A DNA stretch of 64,000 nt, from assembly GCA_963575745.1 (NCBI GenBank), contig CAUYUJ010019348.1:609728-673727 (forward strand). Direction: 5' to 3'. A program made the translations under genes and the position numbers. This stretch comes from Prorocentrum cordatum. Its lineage: Eukaryota; Sar; Dinophyceae; Prorocentrales; Prorocentraceae. Shown piece after piece: positions 1 through 10,385 of this stretch. The notes under the pieces are model-generated. The model saw only the letters and a list, made by a program, of their open reading frames with translations, searched no databases and was not told the origin of the DNA. Every line of letters begins with the position of its first letter. Position 1 is the first letter of the stretch.

Positions 1-560
1 GCTGCCTCTTGGGGCTTGGTGGAAGTCTCTTGGGAGCCTTGCGGGGCCCTTTCGGCGCCTTTTGGAGGCCTCTTGGAGCTTCCTGGGGGCCTCTCGAGGC
101 CTCTTGCGGACTCCTGGGGGCCTCTTGGGAGCTTCTGGTGGGCGAGGGCTCGACATGTCAGTTCGTGTTCCCCATCTGGGCCGTCTTGGAAGCTTCCTGG
201 GCCGTCTTGGGGCCCTCTCGGGCTGTCTCGGTGGTCTCTTGGGGGCCTCTTGGCTCGTCTTGAGGCGATCTTTCGGGCCTCTTGGGCCGTCTTGGAGCGT
301 CTGGAAGCCGAACTGGGGAGAACGCCCAAACCCTTCAAAATCCAGTAAAAATCAATGACAATTCCCTCTTGGGCCCCTCCCGGGAGTGCTGTCGGAGACC
401 TGCTGGGACGCTTTGGCAGCTTTTTAACCGTCTTGGAGTGCTCCCGGGCCGCTTCGGACCTCTCTTGGGCTGTCCTGAGGGTGTCCAGGAGCCATTTTAG
501 AGGGTCCTGGGAGCGTCCTGGCGTCTCTGGCGGGGGGGTGACCACAGCCACTGGGCAAAG
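1..560. repeat. Degenerate G-rich minisatellite
   Basis: The stretch is built from imperfect repeats of about 12-15 bases around GGCCTCTTGGGGGCC or GGGAGCTTCTTGG, with frequent single-base changes. All frames are open in places and give periodic peptides such as LLGASWGPL, which are a by-product of the repeat. The same family occurs at 50280-50880 in the opposite orientation. I see no gene here. Confidence 0.75.
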
Positions 561-594
561 TGAGGCCCCCCCCTGGTCCAGGACACCCTCCCCA

Positions 595-598
<4 letters not shown>

Positions 599-646
<48 letters not shown>

Positions 647-649
647 GTA

Positions 650-688
<39 letters not shown>

Positions 689-698
689 GTGCATGTAT
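599..698. repeat. TA-rich microsatellite
   Basis: About 100 bases of (TA)n interrupted by a short block of TATG repeats. It is a simple sequence repeat in an otherwise GC-rich surrounding. Confidence 0.95.
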
Positions 699-2642
699 AT
701 AAGCAGATACACATCCAGAAGCAACAGCAACACGACATAGCAAGACGTGAATGGACTCCACCTCCTCCTCCACACAACCTTCGGGACCCCCCCTCGTCGC
801 CACGGCTGCGCGTGGCTCGGGGAGGGGTCGGGCCGATACGCCCGGGCGTCGTGAAACGTCGCGACGCGCCACTTCTGGGGGAACAAGCAATCAAATAAAC
901 CTAAAAACTTGACGGTCCGCGCGGATTCCTCGGATCGGCTCTGGAGTTGGGCGCCGCATGAGAAGGGGGCGATACATCGGGGGGCAGCGAGGGCTGCAGG
1001 AAAGGGGCCCTTTAGGGCCCATAATGGGGGCCTTCAGGGCCCGAGAAGTGTATCTTTCTCCCCCCGCCCATGTATCGCCCCCCCCATTCAGCGACGCCCA
1101 GTGGAGCCCCTTGGCGGCGCCTCTGGCGCCGCGCGCTCCGCGCGCCTAGGAGGGGGGACCTGGCGCGGATCCGAGAAACCGCCGACCTCTTATGATTATG
1201 TCATTCTCCGTTCCCCGAATTTCGCCCCGTCCTGGGTCCCGACAACCCTCGCCCAGCGATCTGGTCCGAAGCATGGGGCACGAAGCTGGGGTCAACATAT
1301 TCAGCCATGCGCCATGCATTCTGTTCGCAACGTTGTGTTCTCTTCCGAGGCGTCGGATGCCGGGGGCGCTGCCGATCACCGCGCCCGCCGCAGCGATCGC
1401 GTGCCGAGCACTGTGGTCGCGATCGCGCGGTCGCCGGGACCGATTGCCGACCGCGAAGGACACTGGGGGCAAGACGTCGAGGGAAGACATCTTCGGAGCG
1501 TACATGGGCGAAAGAAGCTTCGGCCTCGGCTGGCGGACACCGCGCCCGGGGGGGGAATGTGTGGCTATGGAGGCGGTGGCGCCGATTATGGAGATGGTGA
1601 TGAGGACGATCCACAATTTCTGGGAACGTCGAAGGCACGGGGTTGCCCAAACCACGAGCCCCACAACAGCTGTTGCTGCCGCTGCTGCTGCTGACGAGGA
1701 ATCGCTCGTCGCCGCGGTGACCAAACAAGCCTGAACCCAAGAAACAGAAGAAGAACCTCCTACCCAAAACTCCGCTTGACCCTGGAGCCGTGTGGAGAAA
1801 AGAGCCTGCACAGGCCTGGTGCGCCCCACCAATGCGCCACACCTCGTGCGAGTCCGAACGCCCTGCCCACGAAACGCACAATCCGCCATCGATTTCCATA
1901 GAGTTGGAGGCGGGCGAGTCAACTACATCAATGCATCCCAAAACACGCACGCATTTACCCGATGATGGCCTTACCCCGGAACCAGGCGCACTGCGCATTC
2001 TGATTAGCTCAAGGCGCTCGGAAATCATGCTGGGATCATCAAACTCCACCCGGTACTTTAGTACCAAGTTGCATTATGTGCCAAAACGTGCGGCGGATTC
2101 CACGTCGCGGCTGCGCGCGCGCTGCATATGCCGCGCGATCGCGCGCGACAACGTGCGCAAGGAAAAGCCTCATCGCTCTGAGCGAAAACTGGCTACGGAA
2201 ACGACGGACGAGGGTGGATGAGGAGAGGGGGAACAGGAGGACGAGGAGGAAGAGGAGAGAGCAGCATAATAATAGGTAAATAAAAGGAAGGCGGAAACAA
2301 TGATGAGCGACGATGCAGTGTTTCCATGACTTGGGCTCGCGAGCGCGAGTGCCACTGGGCGCGACTAAGCAGGCGCGCCGCCGTGCGGATACCGGGGGCA
2401 CTCCTGTGAAATAGAAAATAAAAATCCTCCGCCCGCCAGCCTGTTCCAAGGCCAGAACAGGACCTCCCCGAATGGCCCCGCGCCCACCTCTGTGGACAAC
2501 CTCTGCGGACAACCGTCCACACCTGACTGGGACCAGGTGGGTGATGCCACAGCCTTTGCTTTGCAAGCTTCGACGAACCTGAATATCGGCGTGGTCTCTT
2601 TCTCTATGGAACGCTAGAGAAAGCGGCACATCCGCCCTGGTA
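699..2642. other. No recognisable gene
   Basis: Apart from the hairpin at 965-1085 I recognise nothing here. The longest open frame is on the minus strand (1201-2067, 288 codons). Its first third has an ordinary amino acid mix and the rest is Arg/Pro/His rich, as expected of a GC-rich shadow frame. No domain motif is visible. It could be a decayed exon or retroelement piece. Confidence 0.4.
965..1085. repeat. 121-bp hairpin (small MITE-like element)
   Basis: The ends are inverted copies (GGGGGCGATACAT on the left, ATGTATCGCCCCC on the right). The centre is itself palindromic, with GGGCCCTTTAGGGCCC followed by GGGGGCCTTCAGGGCCC. The whole could fold into one stem. The motif GCGATACATCG occurs again near 63614-63624. 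No target duplication is visible. Confidence 0.55.
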
Positions 2643-2850
2643 TGGGCGCCCGAAGTTGGCAGGCAAAACATGGGTACGATGCCCAGCATCGAGTATTGGC
2701 CCAAACCGACAGCAGCCGCTGCTGGGCAGGCGGCCTTCTCTCTCAAATGGACAACGCCAGCTGCGGCACCGACAGCGAGCCAGGCCAAACATCGACAGGA
2801 CCTGCTGCTGGTCTTCGTCCCCATTCTTTCCGTACCCAGTTCGAATATCG
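2643..2850. repeat. MITE-like dispersed repeat, copy 1
   Basis: This block of about 208 bases is a diverged copy of the element at 57289-57500. Shared pieces in the same order are GGGCGCCCGAA, ATGGGTAC, CCCAAACC.ACAGC, GCTGTTGGGCAGGCGGCC-like, and CCATTCTTTC near the right end. In both copies the two ends are inverted with respect to each other, though more weakly here. It is non-coding, and the open frames across it are incidental. Confidence 0.55.
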
Positions 2851-5289
2851 CGGCAAGTGTCCTCGCTCGTCAATGCTCAAATTGTAAGCCAGTCGGGCGG
2901 GTCATCGTTTCTTCGGGCATTTGCAATGTAGCCGTCGGGCCGTCGCGCCGCGCTGCGTGCGGAAACGCGTTTCGTCTCCGTCGCCAACCGTCGAGGTGGA
3001 CGCGAGCAGTGCGCGGCGATCCGTGATGCCTCTGGCACGCGAGCGAGGCGGCCCTTGGCAACCCTCGCGAAACCACGCGGCCAAAGCATCCAGCCTGGAA
3101 TACTCCCAACGCCCTTCCCAACGCCCTGGTTGCAACACCTGCGCGCCCATGTTGTCCCTCCCTGGTGAAGTCGGCCGATGATGCGAGGTGCAAGTGGCAG
3201 CCGCCGTTGACGCTCTCCGTCCACCTTCGGCGCCCCCTTGGCCAGATGATCCTCCCGAAGCTGCGCCCGATGGGCTCGCGGGCCCCGCTTCTCCGACGGC
3301 CGCCCGTCGATGGCCTCCGGGGCGCCCGCCGCAGATCCCCCACTTCGTCTTTCTCGCTGATGGCGCGATTGCGGGCCCTCTGGCTGGCGGGAGCGCCTGT
3401 TGCGCCAGCATTTGCTTTTTAGTCAGCAGCCGCAGGCGACAGCGCAAGCGGCGAGTCGAGTCAGAGCGGGCCGCGCAAAAACGAATTACCTAAAGCCGGC
3501 GGGGCCTCAGGCGAAACGCGCCAGCATCTGCGCGCTGCGTCGACATCTGACCAGAACCCAAAGGCGGCCTGCTGGCGGGGTCCAACCAATCGGCCAGGGC
3601 CCCGAATGCCGCCCTGTAGTCGGATTGGCGGTTTCTGGGCATCGGTTCCCGCCTCGCGTTGAAAATCTCGCAGCCGCTCCTGCACCATCGAGGCGTGACC
3701 TGGTCCAAGCCCAGCCGCGACGCCTCTACCCCCGATCGTTGCCGCGCTCTCCGCCCGTCCCGTGTCCGCGTGCTTTCCTTGGCGCACTCGCCGACGATGC
3801 CGGTGCACTTCGGCAGGGCGGCCCAGGAACGAGGGGTGATGCCGCGTGGCGGTACTACCAGCGCGGTCATGTAGATTTCCTTCGCCCTGCCGAGAGCAGC
3901 CCCTGTCTGTCCAAAGATCGGATGCCCCGGCCTCGCGCTGCAATCGCCCCAGATGAGGTTGTAGTTTTTCTTGAGCACCCGAGATTCGCGTGCCGCGCCG
4001 CACTCCGAAGGTCTGGCGCCAGCAAGCCTTCGTCCAAATCCCAACGCAAGCGGCCGTCGGGGGCGCGCCGTGCTCCCCGTGGCGGCCGCAGCCCCTGGGC
4101 CACTCGAGGTGCAGGCGCTTGTCATTTGCGTCCGCCCAAATTTCTGCGACTTCAGGTCGGTCGTTGTGTCGGGCGGCCCCCTGCCAGAGCCGCTTTCCCG
4201 CGTCGTCCACCAAGGCGTCAAAGACATCGACGAGGTCGCTCTTGTCGCTCTCTCCGGGGAAGGCTCGCCGGCGTTCTCCGCGTCCAATCACGTGTCCGGC
4301 CCGCGCAAAGTCCCAGCCCAGCGCTTGCACTCCTTGGCGCCGCGGGGCCCGGGGCAAATCTCGAGTCCCCCCTCCCTCGAATCTAGTCCCGCAAGTCGGG
4401 GCTCTTGGCCCAGAGGTCGAGCCGCGCCGAGAACTGGTCCGTCGCCGCTGACCCCGCGGGTCTGACACCCTCTGGCGCCCGGCAACGTGATGAGTATCGC
4501 CCCGCCCATTGACGCTGACGCCTCAAAGCAGGCGCTGACCTCCTGTTCGCCGTCGCAGTGGCTGGGAAGTCATCCGTGACTGCTCCGTGCATGGGTGGGG
4601 CCATAGCGCGCGCCTTCCTCGGGGTGGCTCCGAACCTGCGTATTTTGCCTCTGCCCAGCGCGCAAATGCGCTCATGGGCGCTCCGGAGACGCCGTTCCAG
4701 AAACGTATTGTCCGAGTTGGAAGGTGATGCCCCGCGGGGGAGCGAAGCTAAGCAAGAAAGTAAAACAAGGACACAAGGAGTGGGCGGGAAGGTCAGGGGG
4801 ACTCGATTTCCGTCATAAATATGCTCCGCAAATGGCTGCAGAGGGGACCGCCGTAAATCGTAACGGGTTGCCGACGTCGCCGCCCCCCCCCCCCCCCCGC
4901 AGGCTCTGGTGTAGATTCGGTTAGATTCGGGGCCAATGTTTCTAAGGACATACACCGCCCATCTGAGCGTCGCTCTACCACCATTCGTTTGCCGAAATCT
5001 CTTAGGCGAGTCGCATCGGCACCCGAAGTGGCATGTCGGACGGGATCGTCGCTGCTTGCTGCGAGCACCTGTTGACGCATACTGGGATCTCGATGCTGGT
5101 ATATCTCGGGGAATAATGCAGCGCGCCCCTGCCCAGCCTGGTCGGCTATCTGTTCGCTGGCGAGATGTAAGACCCTTGCGTTACTCTTCTCTCTACAGCC
5201 CTGCGAGCGGCTGCCCGCGAGGCAGTATCAACCCATCAGTCTCGGCCCTCGGTGACTACATCCAGGTCGGCTCCTGTGTTATAAGTGCG
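2851..5289. other. GC-rich sequence, no recognised gene
   Basis: Long overlapping open frames exist on both strands (for example minus 3461-4468, 335 codons, and minus 4793-5080). None shows a motif I can assign. They lie downstream, on the same strand, of the reverse transcriptase remnant at 5290-6560 and may be its decayed 3' part. A run of about 17 C lies near 4881-4898. Confidence 0.35.
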
Positions 5290-6560
5290 TCAGCTGTCTG
5301 CCCACGTCCCCTGCGGCAGCCGAGCCCGTCGCGAAAAGCAGTGTGTGTCCGCGCGCTTGAGCCCCTGAGATGCGAGTCTTGTGAAGAGGGCGTGGATGAT
5401 CTGCACAAACGCAGCCTTCGTATGGCCTTTGCTGCCTGCGACTGTGATGCTGATGTCGTCGAGACGCGCCCTTGCCACGGCCCTCGACAGTCCTGGAGAG
5501 CTACGCCTGCGCCTAGTTGACCAGGGCCTTGGCGATGCTGTTGGGGTGCCTGGGATCAACCAGGAAGGATGGACATGCAGGCGTCGAGCAGCTCCCAGTA
5601 AGATGCTTGCCACCGCGTGGCCCTCGTGGCGGAGCGATGCATATTCATCACTGTTGTAAGATTTTTCGACGTCGGCCACTGTACAACCCTGAAGTATTTC
5701 CATGTCATCGCATCGCTCGTCGGTAATGATACGGCGCAACGCCTCGCGCAATAAACTGATGTTCGCGATCGACGCGTCCCATTCGTGCTCCCGCTCATGA
5801 CCCCAGCGCCGGCAGACTGAGACGGTGTAGCGGCTCTCGACACCACACCAGCTGCGGGAGCATGGCAAGGGCCCAAATTATCGCCCTTGACAGGCTCGGG
5901 CGTCACCATGACCCCAACGAACACACACGAGCACACGAGCTCCCACGGTCACATCACTCATTTCTTGCGTTCGTCGAAGATGTCGGCTGTGCTTGGAAAC
6001 CTTCCTCTGCCAGCGTGGGGTCGGCGTTGCAGCAGGTCACGTCGACGCCCTTGCCCTTGTCGAGCTCACCCTTCAAGGCCGCGTCGAAGTATTTCTCGTC
6101 CACTGCGCGGGCTCTTCCTCCCTGGCCTCTTGCATGGGAAGGTCTGTTTTTGGCATGGCGAAGAAAGTCTGGGCATCGCCAGAGCTTGCAGAAACCTTCG
6201 GCCTTGCAATCCGCGATGTCCGCTGTGCACTTCGTGGGCTTTCTCCGTCACAATCTCCTCCTCCCTTCTCGACCGTGGCATCGCGATCTGTTGTAGCTCC
6301 CCCTTGTGCCTCTCGCCTGCCAGGAGCCACTGGCGGAAGGACCCTATCCTATCGCGCAAGCCGCGCCAGACTGTGGGGAGACCAACAGGTACTGATGCCA
6401 CGACCCCCTCGGACCTCTCCTGGGGTTCGTTCTGACCAGGACTTCGAGGCGAATGCAGCGGTGGCGACGAGGGCCTGGGTAGCGGTATCGGTACCTGTTC
6501 CTCCTCCGAGACTGGGTTTTCTCGCCTCCTCCTCCTCCGCCTGCGCCGCAACGCCTTCCA
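5290..6560 (-). pseudogene. Decayed LINE reverse transcriptase fragment
   Basis: Minus-strand frames contain two patches that fit the palm domain of a non-LTR reverse transcriptase. One is an acidic motif A-like patch, VADVEKSYNSDEYASL. About 75 codons later comes LDDISITVAGSKGHTKAAF, which fits the catalytic xxDD motif C and its following strand in dinoflagellate LINEs. The motif B region between them is out of frame (a CMSILPG-like patch in another frame, then a stop). Upstream codons to about 6560 are Arg/Glu rich and could be the linker before the palm. Several frame breaks show that the copy is dead. The assignment rests on motif pattern only. Confidence 0.5.
6411..6475. repeat. 65-bp block shared with 32622-32686
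   Basis: Starts GGACCTCTCC and contains GACCAGGACTTCGAGGCGAAT. It matches 32622-32686 without gaps over 65 bases with scattered substitutions. On the minus strand both copies translate similarly (IRLEVLV...RRGPRG and IRFEVLV...GRGPG), so the block may be a remnant of a dispersed coding repeat. Confidence 0.55.
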
Positions 6561-7391
6561 AGCCAGTCTGGCTGCAGGCGCAGCGCCGCTCGCCGCTCCT
6601 GCCGCACCGTCCTACGTGGCCTGGCCGCCTGCGAAGCAGAAACGCCCCCGCAAAAATTACTCCTTAAAACGCAAGTCGGGGGCCCGCTCTCTAAATACGG
6701 AAAATTCGCGCGGCGTCGGCACGCGCAAAGGTTATTGACGCCGCGTCGGTCTTTCAACTTTGACTCTGTCGCGGCCCCGAGCGTTCAAGGTTGAATTCCG
6801 TCGGATCCAATGGCGTTACCGTGTCCCTCGATGCTTTCCGCGTCACAGACTTCAACCTTGAACGTCTTCGCTGGCGTCGCTGGCGCGCCAACGCCGCAAG
6901 AACCTACCCCATCGTCTGCTACAGATATCCCCGCTGCCGACGGCAAATCCTGACCAAGGATGAGGGGCCAGTCGGTGCTGTGCGGTGCACATCTGGTCCT
7001 CCACCCTCCACAGGCTCCCAGAGGCTCCGCTCGGTATACCTGCAAGGAGGGAGCGAGGATGGAGCAGGCATGAGGTGGAGGGAAGCAGGAAAAGGAGCCA
7101 TGGGCTGAGGAGGGGCGGGGCCGTCGTCTCGTCGGTCGCCCCCGCCGCTTGGCCGCGCGCAGCGCGCCATCGGCGCCGCAGCCGCGGCGGCGCGCAACCG
7201 CCACGCCCCGCGAGGGCGAGCCCGCCCGGCACAGGCGGCAACGGGAAAGGAGGGCCGCCGCGAGGACCCTCTTCCGCGTCCTCGACGCGGCGCAGGTGCT
7301 GAACGGCCACCACAGTGCGCAGCATCCCCAGCAGCTGCATCAGCACCAGCCGCCCCAGCAGCAGCAGCGCCAGCGCTACTAGCAGGACAGT
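6561..7391. other. GC-rich sequence without recognised gene
   Basis: I see no domain motif. The stretch ends with a CAG/CCAGCAGCAG-rich segment (about 7320-7380) just before the open frame that I take as the start of the large LINE. Confidence 0.4.
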
Positions 7392-10385
7392 ATGGCGACG
7401 GGACCCCCTGTCGGAGCCAAGCCGTGGCCATGGAGATCCCACTCGAGAGGAAGACCGACAGGAGGGGCACAGCCTGGGAAGGAATACGAGAACCACCACC
7501 AGAACAGCTACAACGGCAAGCGCCAGCAGAACAACACGAGATCAGCTTCGCGACGGCGATGGACGCAGCACAAAGACGACAAACCCTGCACAGCCGACGA
7601 ATACGCCAACTACAGCAAGCACTTCACAAAGAAGCAAGCCGAGATCGTGCTTTCCATTACCCCGGCGCTCATGGAACTGGCCAACCAGCATGAGAGCTTC
7701 TCGTCACCCCAGCATGAGGACGACATCAAGAAGGCTTGGTACACCACAAAGGCTGCTAAACTGGCAAGGCTTGCGGACCAAGTGATTGGCGCTAAGCAGG
7801 CGCAGGTCGATGCATCGAAGATTTGCAACGAGATCGCCATCACCAGGACCACCATCGAGCTACTCACCGAGCCTACCCAACGGATACATCGATACAGACA
7901 GTAGATCGACGAACGGAGCAAGCGCAAGAATTCGATCAACCAGCAGATGAAGGACCTCAACATCGAGAGCGAGCAGATCGACCAGCACATCAATGCCCTG
8001 AAGGCGTTGATCCACGAGTCGAAGAAGATGAAGGGCCTGAAAGAGATGCTGGACGACTCCAGTTGCGACGGAGACGAGGAAGCTGAAGAAACAACCAAGA
8101 TGACAAGAGCGCGGACACCACGCCCCAGAAATAACATCGGCAAGGAGGAAACGATCGAAGGCAAGGATCTCCAGAGGGACGCGCTGCACAATCAGCATCG
8201 CGGCAAGTCCGACGACGACATCAGGAAGAGGTCATCATCGCCCTCAACAAGAAGACCGACACGCAGCAATTGCAGCGCGAGAAGGCCTTCGAGCAAGCCC
8301 AAAGCAGGAAACATGCCGAGCAGCGCGAAGAGATCAGGAGCATTACCGAGAATATGCGGAATGCGCAGAAGAGCATGGAGCACCAGGAGCAGCAGGCCTC
8401 CAACAAGCTTCTCATGACCATCTCAAATACTCTACAAGCAGGGAGAGGCGCACTCGCACGAGACGGAGATCTACAAAGCGGAGGCAAGAGCGAAGATAAG
8501 AGAGGCCGAAGCGGACAAGGACCAGTACGACCAGCACAAGGCACGAGGAGAGCAGGAGATGCAACAGATAAGGTCACGCGAAGAGCGGATCCATGAAGAG
8601 GCAGAAACTTTTCGACGAGAACGACTCCGCATGCAACTAGAGTTCCATGAGCAAGCCAAAGCGATCCACGAATTAGCCAGCGCGAGGGCAGCCACGGACC
8701 AGCACAAGCACCGGCAGGAGATTCAGGCTATGATCGCCCAAAGGGAAGCTGAACGACGAGAACTTCAGTTGCGACATGGCGCGGAACTTCAAGCCGAGCT
8801 ACAAGGGATCCGCGGAGACAGGGTGCAGCGCTACGACCAAAGAAGACGGCCATGATGGAGCAGCAACAGCAAGTCTACGACGCCGCCGCGGAGCTCCAGG
8901 CAAGGTACATACATGGACAAGAGGAGACGCAGCATGAGCAGTACAGCAAGACGATCAGACTCCGAGCGGAATTTCAACGAGAAGAGCAAGCCCACGTCCA
9001 AGAACGGATACTCGAAGCCTACGGGGAGATGCAAGCTCAGTTCACGGAGGCCCACAACAACGCGCAGCGAATCCAGCATCAGCAGTACATCTTCTACGAT
9101 AACAATGTCAGAGTGCAGCGCGCCATGGAAGAGGAGAGGGCGCACCGCCTTCAACAGCAACAATGTTTGGAGGAGGCCGTTGATACCGCTGACCAGACAC
9201 AAGAGGAGATCGACCGCGACACTGTCAGGGACCTGTCACGCGAACTCCAGGAAGACAAGACGACCGCGACACTGTCAGGGACCTGGTGCGCGCACTCAAG
9301 GAAGATGAAGACGACCGACGCAGGGGCCAGTATCTTGCTGACGAAGAGGGAAAGGACTTTCAACGCGTGACAGCACAATGCCTACGCGCTGTCCTACCTG
9401 GCCCAGACGAGGCACTTCGACCAGATATCGAGCCCTGCGCACTGGAGCTCGACAACATGGAGCAGAAAGGAGGTGCGACACAAAACACCGCGGACAGCGA
9501 ATTCAGCCTGACAGAATTGGGGTTCGCGCCAGCACCAATACCGTCAAGGCTACCCCCGCTGCCACCTGTACCCTGCCCCGCGCATATCCAACCCTCGGAG
9601 GTCCACCTCGACAGCGACGCGACACGCTTGCCAGACAGCACCACAACAGCAGACGGCGCCCCGACCACAGGGGACAACAAGCGACCCCACCACGACAGCG
9701 ACGACGACATCTCACCGGCGCTCATCGCCGACGACGGTTACGACCGCGAGCAGCAAGACGGAACATGCACACAACCATTCCCGACATCCACAACGACTGC
9801 GACTTAGCTGAAGAAGCCATCTATACCCCCAACAAGCGCAACCGCACGACGCCCATACCGACTGAACTAACAACTCCACAGCTACCAGCCACCAGGACAA
9901 GAACCAACGACAGCAGCAGCACCCACGCCCAGATTCTCAGAAGTACGAGCACCTCGGCACCACCCGAAGCTAGACAGCATGAATTCGAAACCAACGATGC
10001 CCAACCCACCTGTGCATTACTCATCGACCTGAGCAGCGATTGCGACGAAGCACCACCTCAAACACCACAACGACTACCCATACAAGACATCAGCCCAACT
10101 CAACCAGTCCAGCCAGCCCCGCCACCGCCTAGTCTACACATAGGTACACCTGAGAGGAGCCGATCAGCACGGTTGCCACGGACCAGATCTGCCCTCAAAA
10201 GAAGCGTCCGACCCGCGCAGCCAGCCAGGAAAGCACGCATCCAAGATGCAGGCGACGGCTTCGACGACCCATCCGACCGTGTACCTGTTCGAGCCGACGA
10301 GAACGAAGGCTCTGCCTGGGCACGAAGTCCAACACAAACTGAGAGGGGCCAACCCTGCTGGGGGCCCACTGGCCCAGCAGGATAG
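7392..10385 (+). pseudogene. ORF1-like coiled-coil protein region of the LINE, frame-broken
   Basis: One long coding track can be followed through frame changes. Frame 3 runs from 7392 across a TAG at 7902 to about 8240, then frame 2 (about 8250-8430), frame 3 (8440-8855), frame 2 (8852-9260), frame 1 (about 9260-9807) and frame 3 to 10385. The product is Gln/Glu/Lys/Arg rich with clear heptad-like segments (for example EQAQSRKHAEQREEIRS and RERLRMQLEFHEQAKA), then turns Pro/Thr/Asp rich and ends basic. A coiled coil followed by a basic tail fits an RNA-binding LINE ORF1, but no RRM or CCHC knuckle is visible. The role is inferred from position in front of RNase H, endonuclease and RT. Confidence 0.5.
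9211..9310 (+). repeat. 50-bp tandem duplication inside ORF1-like region
   Basis: CGACCGCGACACTGTCAGGG begins at 9211 and again at 9261, and the following GAA.TC.AGGAAGA also repeats. The period of 50 is not a multiple of three, so the second unit puts the reading into another frame. This explains the frame change near 9260. Confidence 0.8.

Noticed and set aside
9-358. Overlapping frames in the first 360 bases
   Set aside because: Periodic peptides generated by the minisatellite.
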